Positions 26,549-35,949 of a stretch of 64,000 nt of DNA are shown here, piece after piece. The stretch is from Parerythrobacter jejuensis (lineage in GTDB: Bacteria; Pseudomonadota; Alphaproteobacteria; Sphingomonadales; Sphingomonadaceae), in NCBI RefSeq assembly GCF_039536765.1, contig NZ_BAAAZF010000001.1:2687501-2751500 (forward strand), in the 5' to 3' direction. The position numbers and the translations under genes were made by a program. Each line of letters opens with the position of its first letter. Position 1 is the stretch's first letter. The notes beneath the pieces were generated by a model, which was not told the DNA's origin, did no database searches, and saw nothing but the letters and a program-made list of their open reading frames with translations.

Positions 26549-27838
26549 TTGGCCAATGTGACCGTAATCGGCGCCCAATGGGGTGATGAGGGCAAGGGCA
26601 AGATCGTCGACTGGCTCGCCAGCCGGGCTGATGCTGTTGTCCGTTTCCAGGGCGGCCACAACGCCGGTCATACGCTGGTGATTGACGGCAAGACCTACAA
26701 GTTGAGCCTGCTTCCCTCCGGCATTGTCAGCGGCACATTGTCGGTGATCGGCAACGGTGTGGTGCTCGATCCGTGGGCGCTGAAAGACGAGATTGCCAAG
26801 ATCGAAGCGCAGGGCGTGACGATCACCGATGATAATCTGGCCGTGGCGGACAATTGCCCGCTGATCCTGCCGATCCACCGCGATCTGGACGGGCTGCGCG
26901 AAGCCGCCGCAGGTAGCGGCAAGATCGGCACCACCGGTCGCGGCATTGGCCCCGCCTATGAAGACAAGGTCGGCCGCCGCGCCATTCGCGTGTGCGATCT
27001 CGCCCATCTCGACAAGCTGGAGCCGCAGCTGGACCGGCTCTGTGCCCATCACGATGCCCTGCGCGCAGGGTTTGGCGAACCACCGGTTGATCGTGACCGC
27101 CTGCTGGCAGACCTGACCGAGATTGCGCCTTTCGTGCTGAAATACGCACAACCGGTGTGGAAACGGCTGAAAAAGGTCCGCAAGGCCGGGGCGAAGATCC
27201 TGTTCGAGGGCGCACAGGGCGTGCTGCTCGATGTCGATCATGGCACCTATCCCTTCGTCACCAGCTCCAACACGGTCAGCGGGACTGCGGCCAGTGGTTC
27301 GGGGCTGGGGCCGAATTCCACCGGCTTCGTGCTCGCGATTGTCAAGGCGTACACCACCCGTGTTGGCAGCGGCCCCTTCCCGACCGAACTGGAAGATGAC
27401 ATCGGCCAGACGCTGGGCGAAAAAGGGCATGAATTCGGCGTCGTCACCGGGCGGAAGCGCCGGGTCGGCTGGTTCGATGCAGTGATCGTACGCCAGAGCT
27501 GCGCAATCTCCGGCGTCACCGGTATCGCCCTGACGAAGATCGACGTGCTCGACGGGTTTGAAACCGTGAAAATCTGCACCGGCTACCGCCTGCGTGGCAA
27601 GATCATGGACTATTACCCCAGCCACGCGACCGATCAGGCCGAAGTCGAGCCGATCTACGAGGAAATGGAAGGCTGGAGTGAAAGCACGGCGGGCGCGCGT
27701 AGCTATGCCGACCTGCCGGCCAATGCGATCAAATATATCCAGCGCGTGCAGGAGCTGATCGAAACGCCTGTCGCGCTGGTTTCCACCAGCCCGGAACGCG
27801 ATGACACCATCCTGGTGCGTGACCCGTTCATGGATTGA
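26549..27838 (+). CDS. purA: adenylosuccinate synthetase
   Basis: 429 aa, joining IMP and aspartate with GTP in AMP synthesis. Catalytic GDEGKGK is at residues 12–18, GHNAGHT follows, with later [14 protein letters not shown] and the GTP-base motif region. It begins with TTG at 26549, preceded by AAAGGA about 9 nt away; the second residue Ala and [13 protein letters not shown] match the family's start exactly, so no longer N-terminus is needed. It is followed by an L,D-transpeptidase gene after 28 nt. Confidence 0.96.
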   Translation: MANVTVIGAQWGDEGKGKIVDWLASRADAVVRFQGGHNAGHTLVIDGKTYKLSLLPSGIVSGTLSVIGNGVVLDPWALKDEIAKIEAQGVTITDDNLAVADNCPLILPIHRDLDGLREAAAGSGKIGTTGRGIGPAYEDKVGRRAIRVCDLAHLDKLEPQLDRLCAHHDALRAGFGEPPVDRDRLLADLTEIAPFVLKYAQPVWKRLKKVRKAGAKILFEGAQGVLLDVDHGTYPFVTSSNTVSGTAASGSGLGPNSTGFVLAIVKAYTTRVGSGPFPTELEDDIGQTLGEKGHEFGVVTGRKRRVGWFDAVIVRQSCAISGVTGIALTKIDVLDGFETVKICTGYRLRGKIMDYYPSHATDQAEVEPIYEEMEGWSESTAGARSYADLPANAIKYIQRVQELIETPVALVSTSPERDDTILVRDPFMD

Positions 27839-27866
27839 TCGGGCAGGGCAAGGTATACGCAGTCGC

Positions 27867-28367
27867 ATGATCCGCGCCTTCGCCCTGTTAGCAACGCTTG
27901 CACTGGCTGCCTGCGCGCCTGTGCAGGGGCCGCTGCCGGCAAGCACGCTGCCGGTCGATTTCCTGCTGGTCGACAAGTCGGACCGCACGCTTAAGCTGTT
28001 TCGCAACGGTGAGGAGGTGAAGAGCTATGTTGGCCTCCAGTTCGGCGCGTCACCTGCCGGTCACAAACAGTTCGAAGGGGACGAACGGACCCCCGAGGGC
28101 CTTTACACTATAGACACGCGCAATCCGGCCAGCTCCTATCACCTGAGCTTGCGGGTATCCTATCCCAACGCCGCAGATCGCGCCTTTGCAGAGAGGGAAG
28201 GGCGCGATCCGGGGGGCGACATCTTCTTGCATGGCCAGCCCAACTGGCTTCCGTCCGGGCGGATGGTGGGCGACTGGACTGATGGCTGCATCGCCTTCAC
28301 CAATGCCGAGATGGAGGAACTGTGGCGCTTGGTGCCCGATGGCACGCCAATCGAGATCCGGCTCTAG
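27867..28367 (+). CDS. L,D-transpeptidase (YkuD/YafK type) lipoprotein
   Basis: 166 aa. Residues 1–15 form a lipoprotein signal with lipobox LAAC (Cys16). The YkuD catalytic set is visible: His122 in FLHGQ and Cys141 in TDGCIAF, where Asp replaces the more common Ser before GC, as in YafK-like enzymes. It would remodel peptidoglycan or attach proteins to it in the periplasm. ATG 27867 is chosen because the signal peptide starts there. It ends 3 nt from the convergent DUF6768 stop. Confidence 0.88.
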   Translation: MIRAFALLATLALAACAPVQGPLPASTLPVDFLLVDKSDRTLKLFRNGEEVKSYVGLQFGASPAGHKQFEGDERTPEGLYTIDTRNPASSYHLSLRVSYPNAADRAFAEREGRDPGGDIFLHGQPNWLPSGRMVGDWTDGCIAFTNAEMEELWRLVPDGTPIEIRL

Positions 28368-28370
28368 CGC

Positions 28371-28751
28371 TCAACCTTTTTCGCTGCTGAGGCGCGCGAC
28401 CTGGATTTGCAGCCGCTTCACTTCGCCTAGGATGGTTAGCATGTTCATGCGGGCGAACATCCATTCCTTGAGGAAGCCCTGCATGATCAGCAATGCGATC
28501 GAAGTCAGGCCCCATCCGATCATGGCATCGGTGCTTCCCGCCGTCACTGCCCGGTAGAAGGAAAAGGCCAGGCCGACCCCGATCACGATTGCGATACCGA
28601 AAGCAAATTTGGCCCAGCCGCCGAGCGGCCCATGCCAGCTGTCACCGATCTGCCGGAACATGCCGCGATCATTGTCGAGACTGGCGAGGAAGTTCTCGTC
28701 TTCGGCGTCGAGAGCGCCGCGGATGCGGGTATCGATATCGATATCGGTCAT
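28371..28751 (-). CDS. DUF6768 membrane protein paired with an ECF sigma factor
   Basis: 126 aa with a soluble N-terminus (residues 1–45, DEDENFLASL region) and two membrane spans near 48–66 and 76–94, then a helical tail LTILGEVKRLQIQVARLSSEK that may form a coiled coil. The ATG overlaps the sigma factor stop by 4 nt. This size, topology and coupling suit a regulatory partner of the sigma factor, such as an anti-sigma factor, but no zinc-binding anti-sigma motif is present. Function is inferred from context only. Confidence 0.72.
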   Translation of the reverse strand: MTDIDIDTRIRGALDAEDENFLASLDNDRGMFRQIGDSWHGPLGGWAKFAFGIAIVIGVGLAFSFYRAVTAGSTDAMIGWGLTSIALLIMQGFLKEWMFARMNMLTILGEVKRLQIQVARLSSEKG

Positions 28752-29305
28752 GGAGTATCTCCTGATAGAGCCGCCTTGAGCTGGCGGCGGGCATGAAAGA
28801 GGCGCGATTTTGCAGTTCCCAACGGAACGGCCTGCGCCATGGCGATTTCGGCGAGGGTAAGGCCCTCGACAAAGAACAGGTGGGCCGCGAGACGTTGTTC
28901 GCCCGGAAGATCGGCCATCGCCGCGGCAATGGCCATTCGCTCCAGCGGCTCTGGCGTATGATGGTCTTCGGCATCGGCTGCTTCGGTGGCCCGGTCTCTG
29001 ACCGCAGTTCTGATCGAATCAGCGCAACGTCGGCGCAGGATGCCAAACGCCCATGGTGCGAAACGGGCCGGTTCGCGCAGCGTATGCAGACTGCGCTGGA
29101 TCGAGAGCCACGCGTCTTGTGCAGCATCCGGCGCCAGTGCCGGGCCGACCAATCGGTGGGCCGTCCGCATCAGCCTGGGATGCCACCGGCACGCCAGCCT
29201 CTCGCAGGCCGACCGATCGCCTGATTGCACAAGTACGACCAGCAATTCATCGAACAATACCGATTGGTGGGCAGCACTGCCGGGAGGAGCCGAGGCTTTG
29301 GTCAC
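28748..29305 (-). CDS. ECF-type RNA polymerase sigma factor
   Basis: 185 aa with region 2 (RLMRTAHRLVG…DAAQDAWLSI…FAPWAFGILRRRCAD, residues ~45–95) and region 4 (LPGEQRLAAHLFFVEGLTLAEIAMAQAVPLGTAKSRLFHARRQL-type helix-turn-helix, split across ~130–178). It directs RNA polymerase to a specific regulon, probably for stress. It is transcribed divergently from the winged-helix gene at 29423. Its own promoter was not identified. Confidence 0.9.
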   Translation of the reverse strand: MTKASAPPGSAAHQSVLFDELLVVLVQSGDRSACERLACRWHPRLMRTAHRLVGPALAPDAAQDAWLSIQRSLHTLREPARFAPWAFGILRRRCADSIRTAVRDRATEAADAEDHHTPEPLERMAIAAAMADLPGEQRLAAHLFFVEGLTLAEIAMAQAVPLGTAKSRLFHARRQLKAALSGDTP

Positions 29306-29367
29306 ACCCTATTGTCGGCGCAGAGGCCCCGTTGGTTCAATGTCCGCCAAAGAAAATCGTAGTATTC

Positions 29368-29395
29368 TTGACATGAACCCTCTTTGTTCTATTCC
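29368..29395 (+). promoter_or_regulatory. putative sigma70 promoter for the 29423–30403 gene
   Basis: A perfect TTGACA –35 (29368–29373) and TATTCC –10 (29390–29395) are separated by 16 nt, and GGAGG (29410–29414) and the ATG at 29423 follow at sensible distances. The surrounding segment is visibly AT-richer than the flanking genes. Assigned by eye. Confidence 0.55.
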
Positions 29396-29422
29396 TGTTC
29401 TTATATCTTGGAGGAATCGACC

Positions 29423-30403
29423 ATGCAGGTAACGGAATTGGACTACGCACCGTCGAGTGATTCAGCGGGGCTGGCTCTGGCAGTTTCGATTTTTGCCGAT
29501 CGTCCGCATTTTCGTGGGCAGATTGCCGATGATGTTGCCGGGGCGGGATTTCGCATTGCGCAGGAAGGTTCGCTGGCATCGATTGCTTCGGGCGAGGTGC
29601 GGGCTCTGGGAGAGATCGTGCTGCTCGATTGTCCGACGGTCGGGGCCGAAACGCTCGCGGCCTTGATGCGGCTGGACATGCGGGTGGCGCAGTCGGGCGC
29701 CCAACTGGTGGTGTCGACGACGGTTGACGCGCTGGAAGACGTGTTTGCCTGCCTCGACCAGTCAGGCCCACGCATATTGGTACAACCCACTAGGGGCGAG
29801 CGCGTAGTTGCCCTGGGGCAGCTCTTGGCCGAAATTTCGCACATGCGCATGCGCGAACCTTCGGATGAGGATACGGTGTCCTTACTGCGCTTGTCAGAGC
29901 AAGTGGCCGAAATTGCCCGCAAGCTCGATGCCTTGTCCGATGAAGACCGGAGTGGTTCAGGCAGTGCATTCCGGTTCGAATCGCCAGCACCCGGCTATTC
30001 TGGCCCGGATGACGCAGATGGCACGGGACGCCTCACGCGTACGCCCAAGCCTCCCCTGCCGGAGCCCCGGCTGGTGCGACAGATCATTCGCCAGCGACAG
30101 TTGCGGGCGCGCTTCCTGGATGGCGACCTGTTTGCCGATCCGGCCTGGGATATCCTGCTCGACCTGACGGCGGCGCGGGCGGAGCACCAGCGTGTGTCAG
30201 TAACGTCACTGTGCATTGCCAGCGGTGTGCCACCGACCACGGCGCTCCGCTGGATCAGCCAGATGACCGAGGCTGGCCTGTTGCAACGGGTCGAGGATGA
30301 GGCAGACAAGCGGCGCGCCTTTATCGCGCTGACCGACAACGCCTCGGAAGCCATGGCACGGTTCTTTGCCGAATTGGGTAAGGATGCTTCCCGGCTGGTG
30401 TAG
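29423..30403 (+). CDS. winged-helix (MarR-like) DNA-binding protein with unassigned N-domain
   Basis: 326 aa. The C-terminal ~90 residues (about 235–320) form a MarR-like winged helix: VTSLCIASGVPPTTALRWISQMTEAGLL followed by a wing with DEADKRRAFIALTD. The N-terminal ~150 residues are alpha/beta (ALAVSIFADRPHFRGQ, GEIVLLDCPTVGAETL) and could be a degenerate receiver-like domain, but the phosphoacceptor pattern is not convincing. A polar linker joins them. The ATG has GGAGG at 8 nt and a good promoter upstream. Target unknown. Confidence 0.75.
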   Translation: MQVTELDYAPSSDSAGLALAVSIFADRPHFRGQIADDVAGAGFRIAQEGSLASIASGEVRALGEIVLLDCPTVGAETLAALMRLDMRVAQSGAQLVVSTTVDALEDVFACLDQSGPRILVQPTRGERVVALGQLLAEISHMRMREPSDEDTVSLLRLSEQVAEIARKLDALSDEDRSGSGSAFRFESPAPGYSGPDDADGTGRLTRTPKPPLPEPRLVRQIIRQRQLRARFLDGDLFADPAWDILLDLTAARAEHQRVSVTSLCIASGVPPTTALRWISQMTEAGLLQRVEDEADKRRAFIALTDNASEAMARFFAELGKDASRLV

Positions 30404-30428
30404 CGGCCAACTGATTTGGCGGGACACT

Positions 30429-31202
30429 TCAGCCGCGCTCGAGGACTACGACCAGGCCCTCGGGCAAGTCCCCGTGGTATGGCAGAGTCCGACGCAGGGC
30501 GTCGGCGCGGGACCGGTCAAGGATTGCCGGATCGATCGCAGGATCATGCAGCACGACATCGGCCATCCCCAGCAGGCGCGCCTGTCTCAGGGTCAGGTCT
30601 TCGGGATCGGTACTGGTAATACTGAACCGCACTGTCGCGGCCTGCTCCGCCGTATCGTTCCCAGCCAACCACTGATCCACGCGATCAGCCGAACCAGCCT
30701 CAAACGGATCGAGCGTGCCGCCTTCACCCAGCGCCGTATCCAATGCCCGTCGCCGGGTGTCGCCTGCAGGGAAACGCGTGCGCATCGCATCGCGGGAATC
30801 GCGCAATTTCGCGGCCAGCTTTCCGAGGCTTTGCGGCAGGATCCGTTCCAGCCGCAATCGCAGGTGCTTGGCCAAGCCGGCCGATGCGCCCGATGTCGAG
30901 ACGGCCACCAGCACCGGTTCACGGTCGAGAATGCTCGGGGTGGTGAATTCGCACAGGTCTGGCCGGTCAGCGACATTCACCAACAGGCCCTTGTTACGCA
31001 GCCGCATTGCGACGGCCTCGCTTTCGCGGTCATCCTCCAGCGCCACAAACGCCAGCTTGGCCAGATGCGCTTCGGGCTCGCCGCAGGGAATCCCGCCGGC
31101 ACGCTCGACCAGGCGGCGCTTGGCTTCGCCCATCTCGCCTTCGCCCACGACCACGACGCGCAGGCCGCGGACACGATGGAAAAGGGGCAGCGATCCGATC
31201 AT
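30429..31202 (-). CDS. cysG: siroheme synthase N-terminal part (precorrin-2 dehydrogenase / sirohydrochlorin ferrochelatase) with truncated methylase tail
   Basis: 257 aa. Residues ~1–150 are the NAD-binding and dimerisation parts of CysG/Met8p: LPLFHRVRGLRVVVVG, then LVNVADRPDLCEFTTPS, STSGASAGLAKHLR. These oxidise precorrin-2 and insert Fe2+. Residues ~190–240 match the start of the SUMT domain (compare TDPEDLTLRQARLLGMAD with the DPDLLTVRAARLLGSAQ of the full SUMT at 4422–5180), but GAGPGD is lost and the remaining ~200 residues of that domain are absent. It therefore looks like a CysG whose methylase half has decayed. Last gene after lysA. Confidence 0.85.
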   Translation of the reverse strand: MIGSLPLFHRVRGLRVVVVGEGEMGEAKRRLVERAGGIPCGEPEAHLAKLAFVALEDDRESEAVAMRLRNKGLLVNVADRPDLCEFTTPSILDREPVLVAVSTSGASAGLAKHLRLRLERILPQSLGKLAAKLRDSRDAMRTRFPAGDTRRRALDTALGEGGTLDPFEAGSADRVDQWLAGNDTAEQAATVRFSITSTDPEDLTLRQARLLGMADVVLHDPAIDPAILDRSRADALRRTLPYHGDLPEGLVVVLERG

Positions 31203-31212
31203 GGCTGGCGTT

Positions 31213-32472
31213 CTAAAGCCAGTCCGGCACAGGTTCGGCGGACATGATGGCATCAGCAGACAGACGCTCGGCCACCACGGCGTAGCGATCACCGTCGACC
31301 AGCACTTCGGGTACAAACCCGCGCGAATTGTAACTGCTGGCCATGGTCGCGCCATAGGCGCCCGCTGTACGGAAGACGGCCAGATCACCCGATTGCAGTG
31401 CGTCGCAATCACGGTCACGCGCAAAAGTATCGCCGGTCTCGCAGATCGGTCCGACGATGTTGGCCGTCATTCGCTCACCGCTGGGCACAACCGCATCACA
31501 ATCATGCCACGCACCATAAAGCGCCGGGCGGGCAAGATCGTTCATAGCGGCATCGACGATCACGAAGGGCGGGCCATTGCCACCGCGCTTTACGCGGATG
31601 ACCTTGGTCAGAAGGACACCGGCATTGCCCGCAATCACGCGGCCCGGCTCGAATGTCAGGTGCACATCCCAGTCGCCGGTGACCCTTGCCACCATCGCGC
31701 CGTATTCTGCTGGCGAAGGCGGGTTTTCTCCGACTTTGTAGGGCACACCCAGTCCGCCGCCGAGATCAACATGGGTAATGGCATGACCTGCGGCGCGCAG
31801 ATCTGCGATTAGAGTGGCGAGCTTGCCAAAGGCGGTTTCCAGCGGCTCGAGATCACCCAACTGGCTGCCGATATGAACGGCCACGCCGCGCAAATTGATC
31901 CCGTCCAGCGAGGCGAGTTCGGCAAATGCCTCGCGCGCATGGACCAGCGGAATTCCGAACTTGTTCTCAGCTTTGCCGGTAGAGATCTTCTCGTGGGTCT
32001 TGGCATCGACATCGGGGTTGATGCGCAGGCAGGCCTGGGCCTGTTGCCCCCGCTGCGCGGCCAGCTCGGCCAGCTCGCGGCCCTCTTCGCGCGATTCAAT
32101 GTTGAATTGGCCGATCTGACGATCGAGGCCCAGAATCAGCTCTTCGCGGGTCTTGCCCACGCCCGAGAACACGATGGTGTCCGGGGTCATGCCTGCCGCC
32201 AGCGCGCGCATCAGCTCTCCGCCGGAGACGACATCCGCCCCGAAGCCCTGATTCTGCAGCACTTTGAGAACCGCAAGATTGGGATTGGCCTTTACCGCAA
32301 AGGCGATCAGCTTGCGCGGAACGCTGCTCAGGCCGTCGGCAAACACCTTGGCATGCCGCTCCAGCGTGGCGCGCGAATAGACATAGACAGGCGTGCCTAC
32401 TTCTTCCGCAATGCGGGGCAGGGGGATGTCCTCGGCATGCAGCACGCCGTCTTTCAGAGCGAAATGATCCAT
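31213..32472 (-). CDS. lysA: diaminopimelate decarboxylase
   Basis: 419 aa fold-III PLP enzyme making lysine from meso-diaminopimelate. PLP Lys61 lies in FAVKANPNL, HIGSQL is in the barrel, GGGLGVPY binds phosphate, and CETGD supplies the active-site cysteine from the C-domain. ATG 32472 lies 15 nt after the LptM-like gene and its stop is 10 nt before cysG. Expressed with argH and the lipoprotein. Confidence 0.95.
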   Translation of the reverse strand: MDHFALKDGVLHAEDIPLPRIAEEVGTPVYVYSRATLERHAKVFADGLSSVPRKLIAFAVKANPNLAVLKVLQNQGFGADVVSGGELMRALAAGMTPDTIVFSGVGKTREELILGLDRQIGQFNIESREEGRELAELAAQRGQQAQACLRINPDVDAKTHEKISTGKAENKFGIPLVHAREAFAELASLDGINLRGVAVHIGSQLGDLEPLETAFGKLATLIADLRAAGHAITHVDLGGGLGVPYKVGENPPSPAEYGAMVARVTGDWDVHLTFEPGRVIAGNAGVLLTKVIRVKRGGNGPPFVIVDAAMNDLARPALYGAWHDCDAVVPSGERMTANIVGPICETGDTFARDRDCDALQSGDLAVFRTAGAYGATMASSYNSRGFVPEVLVDGDRYAVVAERLSADAIMSAEPVPDWL

Positions 32473-32487
32473 TGTCAGGCGGGCTTC

Positions 32488-32724
32488 TTACTCGGGAGGA
32501 AGGTCAAACGGGTCGTCTTCACGCTCTTCGGACCGGCGGCGCAATTCCACACTGCGTTCCGGTTCCGCCAAAGTGTCTTGCGCCAACAGCTCTTCTGCAT
32601 CCGGCTTGCGCTCGGTTCCAAACGGTGCAGGCGGCAGGTCTGTTCCCGCGACCGGTTTCAGGTCGGCCTGCTGGCCACAGGCAGCAACCGCTGTGGCGAT
32701 CACGAGAGCGAGTAGGGTACGCAT
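32488..32724 (-). CDS. lptM: small LptM-like lipoprotein
   Basis: 78 aa. Residues 1–15 are a lipoprotein signal with lipobox VAAC (Cys16), followed by a short acidic, disordered region ending DDPFDLPP. This size and the placement between argH and lysA match the LptM/YifL-type lipoproteins that assist outer-membrane LptD assembly. The assignment rests on position and lipobox rather than strong sequence identity. ATG 32724 has GGAGG 5 nt upstream and shares one base with the argH stop. Confidence 0.75.
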   Translation of the reverse strand: MRTLLALVIATAVAACGQQADLKPVAGTDLPPAPFGTERKPDAEELLAQDTLAEPERSVELRRRSEEREDDPFDLPPE

Positions 32725-34136
32725 CAATCCTCCATGCCAAGCGCCTGGCGCGCTTCCCGGGCTCTGGCTTGTACCTGATCCGGCGCGGTGCCGCCATAGG
32801 ACCTGCGCGCTGCGACCGACGCATCAAGCGTCAAAACCGCGCGAACACGATCATCGAGGCGACTGTCGATGCCCTGCAAATCTTCCAGCGAGAGGTCTTC
32901 CAGCGTGCAACCCTTGCTGTCTGCCAGCTTCACCGCTGCACCCGTGATATGGTGCGCCTCGCGGAAGGGAATATCGGCGGCTCGCACCAGCCAGTCGGCA
33001 AGATCGGTCGCTGTGGCATGGCCAAGGCCTGCCGCATTACGCATGCGATCGGTATTGAAATCAGCGCCCGCGATCATGCCCTGCATCGCCGCCAGGCACA
33101 GATCGAGCAGCCCTGCCGCCTCGAACACCGGTGGCTTGTCGTCCTGCATATCCTTGGAATAGGCAAGCGGAAGGCCTTTCATGGTCACCATCAGCGCGGT
33201 TGTGCAACCGATGATGCGCCCGGCATGGCCGCGCACCAGCTCGGCGGCATCGGGGTTTTTCTTCTGCGGCATGATAGAGCTGCCGGTGGAAAGACTGTCG
33301 GGCAGGCGCACAAAGCCAAAAGGCTGGCTGGCCCACAGGATCAGTTCTTCGGCCAGGCGGGAGAGATGCAGGGCGCACTGGCTGGCCGCATTCAGGTAAT
33401 CGAGCGCGAAATCGCGGTCGGACACAGTATCGAGACTGTTGGCGGTTGGCCGGTCGAAACCGAGCGCCGTGGCGGTCATGTCACGGTCCAGATCGAAGCC
33501 TGTCCCGGCCAGTGCCGCTGCGCCCAGTGGGCATTCGTTCAGGCGTTCCTGCGCGGCAGAAAAGCGCGCGCTGTCGCGCCGCAACATCTCGTAATAGGCC
33601 AGCAAGTGATGGCCCAGAGTGACCGGCTGCGCTGTCTGGAGATGGGTGAAGCCCGGCATCACGCTGGCGGCATGCTCGCCTGCCCGATCCACCAATGCGC
33701 GCTGGAGAGCGGCGATCCCGTCCAGCGCGCGGTCCATCGCGTCGCGGGTCCACAGCTTGAAGTCGGTTGCAACCTGATCGTTGCGGCTGCGCGCGGTGTG
33801 CAGGCGGCCTGCGACTGGCCCCACAAGCTCGGTCAGCCGTGCTTCGACGGTCATGTGGATGTCTTCGAGATCCCAGTCCTCAGGCACCCCGTCGCGCTCA
33901 TACTCGGCTGCGATGGTTTGCAATCCGCCATCGATTGCCTCTGCATCCTCGGTCGAGACGATTTCCTGCTGGGCAAGCATGGCGACATGAGCGCGGCTGC
34001 CGGCGATATCCTGTCGCCACAGGGCCTTGTCGAACGGGATCGAGGCATTGATTTCGCGCATGATGGCACTAGGTCCTTCAGCGAACCTGCCACCCCACAT
34101 CTGGTTGGAGCCTTTCGTGTCCCGAGTATCGCTCAC
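32724..34136 (-). CDS. argH: argininosuccinate lyase
   Basis: 470 aa, releasing arginine and fumarate in the last step of arginine synthesis. [14 protein letters not shown] opens the conserved part, and the superfamily signature [12 protein letters not shown] is present, along with the [14 protein letters not shown] block. Start is either GTG 34136, used here because a short lead ([11 protein letters not shown]) precedes MWGG in several relatives, or ATG 34100. The GTG start would overlap the 5' end of the divergent TlpA-like gene by 20 nt. Heads the argH–lptM–lysA–cysG operon. Confidence 0.92.
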   Translation of the reverse strand: MSDTRDTKGSNQMWGGRFAEGPSAIMREINASIPFDKALWRQDIAGSRAHVAMLAQQEIVSTEDAEAIDGGLQTIAAEYERDGVPEDWDLEDIHMTVEARLTELVGPVAGRLHTARSRNDQVATDFKLWTRDAMDRALDGIAALQRALVDRAGEHAASVMPGFTHLQTAQPVTLGHHLLAYYEMLRRDSARFSAAQERLNECPLGAAALAGTGFDLDRDMTATALGFDRPTANSLDTVSDRDFALDYLNAASQCALHLSRLAEELILWASQPFGFVRLPDSLSTGSSIMPQKKNPDAAELVRGHAGRIIGCTTALMVTMKGLPLAYSKDMQDDKPPVFEAAGLLDLCLAAMQGMIAGADFNTDRMRNAAGLGHATATDLADWLVRAADIPFREAHHITGAAVKLADSKGCTLEDLSLEDLQGIDSRLDDRVRAVLTLDASVAARRSYGGTAPDQVQARAREARQALGMED

Positions 34137-34677
34137 GCTATTTGCATTCCTCTTCCTGCTATCCGGTTGCGATAGGGCCGCCACCGATGCCGCGCAAGAA
34201 CAGGGCGCATTGGCGGGCGAGAAGACCAGCTTGGCCGGGGAAGTGGACCGCAGCAATGCCGGTGACCTGATGCCGGCAGTCACCGTCACCGACCCTGACG
34301 GGCGGGAGCTTAACCTCGCTGCCGTTCAGGGGCAGCCGGTGCTGATGAACCTGTGGGCGACATGGTGCGCCCCCTGTATCAAGGAAATGCCGCTGCTGGA
34401 CGAGCTGGCCGTGGAGCGGGCCGATGGGCTGCGCGTGCTCACTGTCAGTCAGGACATGCAGGGTGCGGAAAAGGTCGTGCCGTTCTTTGCCGAGCGCGAT
34501 TTCGAGATGCTGGAGCCTTGGCTCGATCCGGACAATACGCTGGGTTTCCACTTCCAGGCCGGATTGCCGATGACGGTGCTCTATGATGCCAGTGGCCGCG
34601 AAGTGTGGCGCATCGCGGGCGATTATGACTGGACGAGCGCCGAAGCAGCTGGCTTTATCGATGAGGGGCTGGATTAG
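34117..34677 (+). CDS. TlpA-like thiol-disulfide lipoprotein (thioredoxin fold)
   Basis: 186 aa. Residues 1–17 are a lipoprotein signal with lipobox LSGC (Cys18). The thioredoxin domain spans ~50–186, with the active site WCAPC (Cys84/Cys87) and a cis-Pro in LPMTVLYD. It is a periplasmic, membrane-tethered reductase, possibly for cytochrome c maturation or protein thiol repair. GTG 34117 is chosen because GGAG lies 6 nt upstream and the signal begins there; the longer ATG frame reads back into argH. Divergent from argH. Confidence 0.85.
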   Translation: MSRVSLTLFAFLFLLSGCDRAATDAAQEQGALAGEKTSLAGEVDRSNAGDLMPAVTVTDPDGRELNLAAVQGQPVLMNLWATWCAPCIKEMPLLDELAVERADGLRVLTVSQDMQGAEKVVPFFAERDFEMLEPWLDPDNTLGFHFQAGLPMTVLYDASGREVWRIAGDYDWTSAEAAGFIDEGLD

Positions 34678-34764
34678 GCATCTGGACGGGCGCTTGTTCG
34701 CGCCGGCGCCTGGTGGAGCTTCCACCTGGCGGTTTGCCCGCGATAGGTCTGGGTCGCGGAAGTA

Positions 34765-34840
34765 TGGTGGGCGATGACAGGCTCGAACTGCCGACCCTCT
34801 CGGTGTAAACGAGATGCTCTACCAACTGAGCTAATCGCCC
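34765..34840 (-). tRNA. tRNA-Val(TAC)
   Basis: 76 nt with encoded CCA. On the minus strand the acceptor GGGCGAT pairs with ATCGCCC, the anticodon stem TCTCG/CGAGA is perfect, the loop TTTACAC carries anticodon TAC, and the T-arm is GGCAG-TTCGAGC-CTGTC with one G·T wobble. Confidence 0.96.
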
Positions 34841-34932
34841 GAATCCAATCGGAAGCCGCTCTCTAACGCCCATTCGTTCAAAATCAATTGCGATGTGGCC
34901 ACTTTTTGTTTCCCGCGCTAACGGCGCAGGGC

Positions 34933-35913
34933 ATGAGCACCGCGAAAATCCTTGTCCTCGCCACAGGCGGAACCATTGCCGGCAAGGCCGGTTCTGCGAC
35001 GCGGCATGATTATCGCCCTGGCCTGATCGGGATTGAAGAATATCTGGGCAAGGTCACCGAGTTGGGCCTGGATGCCGATCTGACCGGCCAACAGATTGCC
35101 AATATCGGCTCGGAAGATATGGGCCCGGCGATCTGGGCGGCGATCCATTCGACCATTTCCGCTGCGCTGGATGATCCGGAGTGCGATGGCGTGATCGTCA
35201 CCCACGGCACGGATACCGCGGAAGAGACCGCCTTCCTGCTCGACCTGACACTGCCGACCACCAAGCCCGTCGTCCTGGTGGGCGCCATGCGGCCGGCCGA
35301 TGCAGTTGGCTATGACGGACTCCGCAATTTCGCCAATGCCGTGCGGGTTGCGGGCGACCCCGATGCCGCCGGGCGTGGCGTGCTGGTGGTGATGAGCGAC
35401 CGGGTCTTTGCAGCACGGGATGTGCGCAAGGCCCGCACGCGTGGCACCGATGCTTTTCGCGGCTTCCCCCGCGGATCGGTGGGTCTGGTCACGCCGAGCG
35501 CGCTGGAATGGTTCGGCGCGCCATGGCGGGTTGATGAAGCGGCGCGGTTCCCGTTCGCGCTGGATCGCCCCGACGTGCCGATCCTCTATATCCATGCCGG
35601 GATCACACCGGACTATGTCACGCGGCTTGTCACCAGTGCAACGCAAGGTGTTGTAGTTGCGGGGGTGGGAGAGGGGAACATGCCTGATCCTGTCCGCCAG
35701 GCGCTGGTCGAATTGGCGGCAGCGGGAATGCCGGTAGTGCGGGCGAGCAGGCTCGATGAAGGGCTGGTGGATCGCGAACCCGAAGACGACGCAAATCGTT
35801 TCGTCGCGGCCCGCGCGCTTAATCCGCAAAAGGCGCGCGTCCTGTTGCAGTTCCTGATCGCGGCAGGCGTGAAAGAGCCCGCCGCGATCCAGGAAGCTTA
35901 CGACCGGCGCTGA
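34933..35913 (+). CDS. L-asparaginase (bacterial type)
   Basis: 326 aa, hydrolysing asparagine to aspartate and ammonia. The two-threonine active site is intact: Thr14 in ATGGTIAG and Thr93–Asp94 in THGTDT, with Lys166 in RDVRKART completing the triad. AMRPADAVGYDG and the GNMPDP substrate loop are present. No signal peptide, so cytosolic (type I-like) unless a longer start is used. ATG 34933; the upstream ATG at 34888 would add an unlikely leader. Confidence 0.9.
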   Translation: MSTAKILVLATGGTIAGKAGSATRHDYRPGLIGIEEYLGKVTELGLDADLTGQQIANIGSEDMGPAIWAAIHSTISAALDDPECDGVIVTHGTDTAEETAFLLDLTLPTTKPVVLVGAMRPADAVGYDGLRNFANAVRVAGDPDAAGRGVLVVMSDRVFAARDVRKARTRGTDAFRGFPRGSVGLVTPSALEWFGAPWRVDEAARFPFALDRPDVPILYIHAGITPDYVTRLVTSATQGVVVAGVGEGNMPDPVRQALVELAAAGMPVVRASRLDEGLVDREPEDDANRFVAARALNPQKARVLLQFLIAAGVKEPAAIQEAYDRR

Positions 35914-35949
35914 CCGGCCAGCGCTGACTGTTCAACGCATCATCAGCGA

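Noticed and set aside
26357-28006. 549-codon minus-strand frame opposite purA
   Set aside because: Antisense shadow of purA, with low-complexity residues and no recognisable family.
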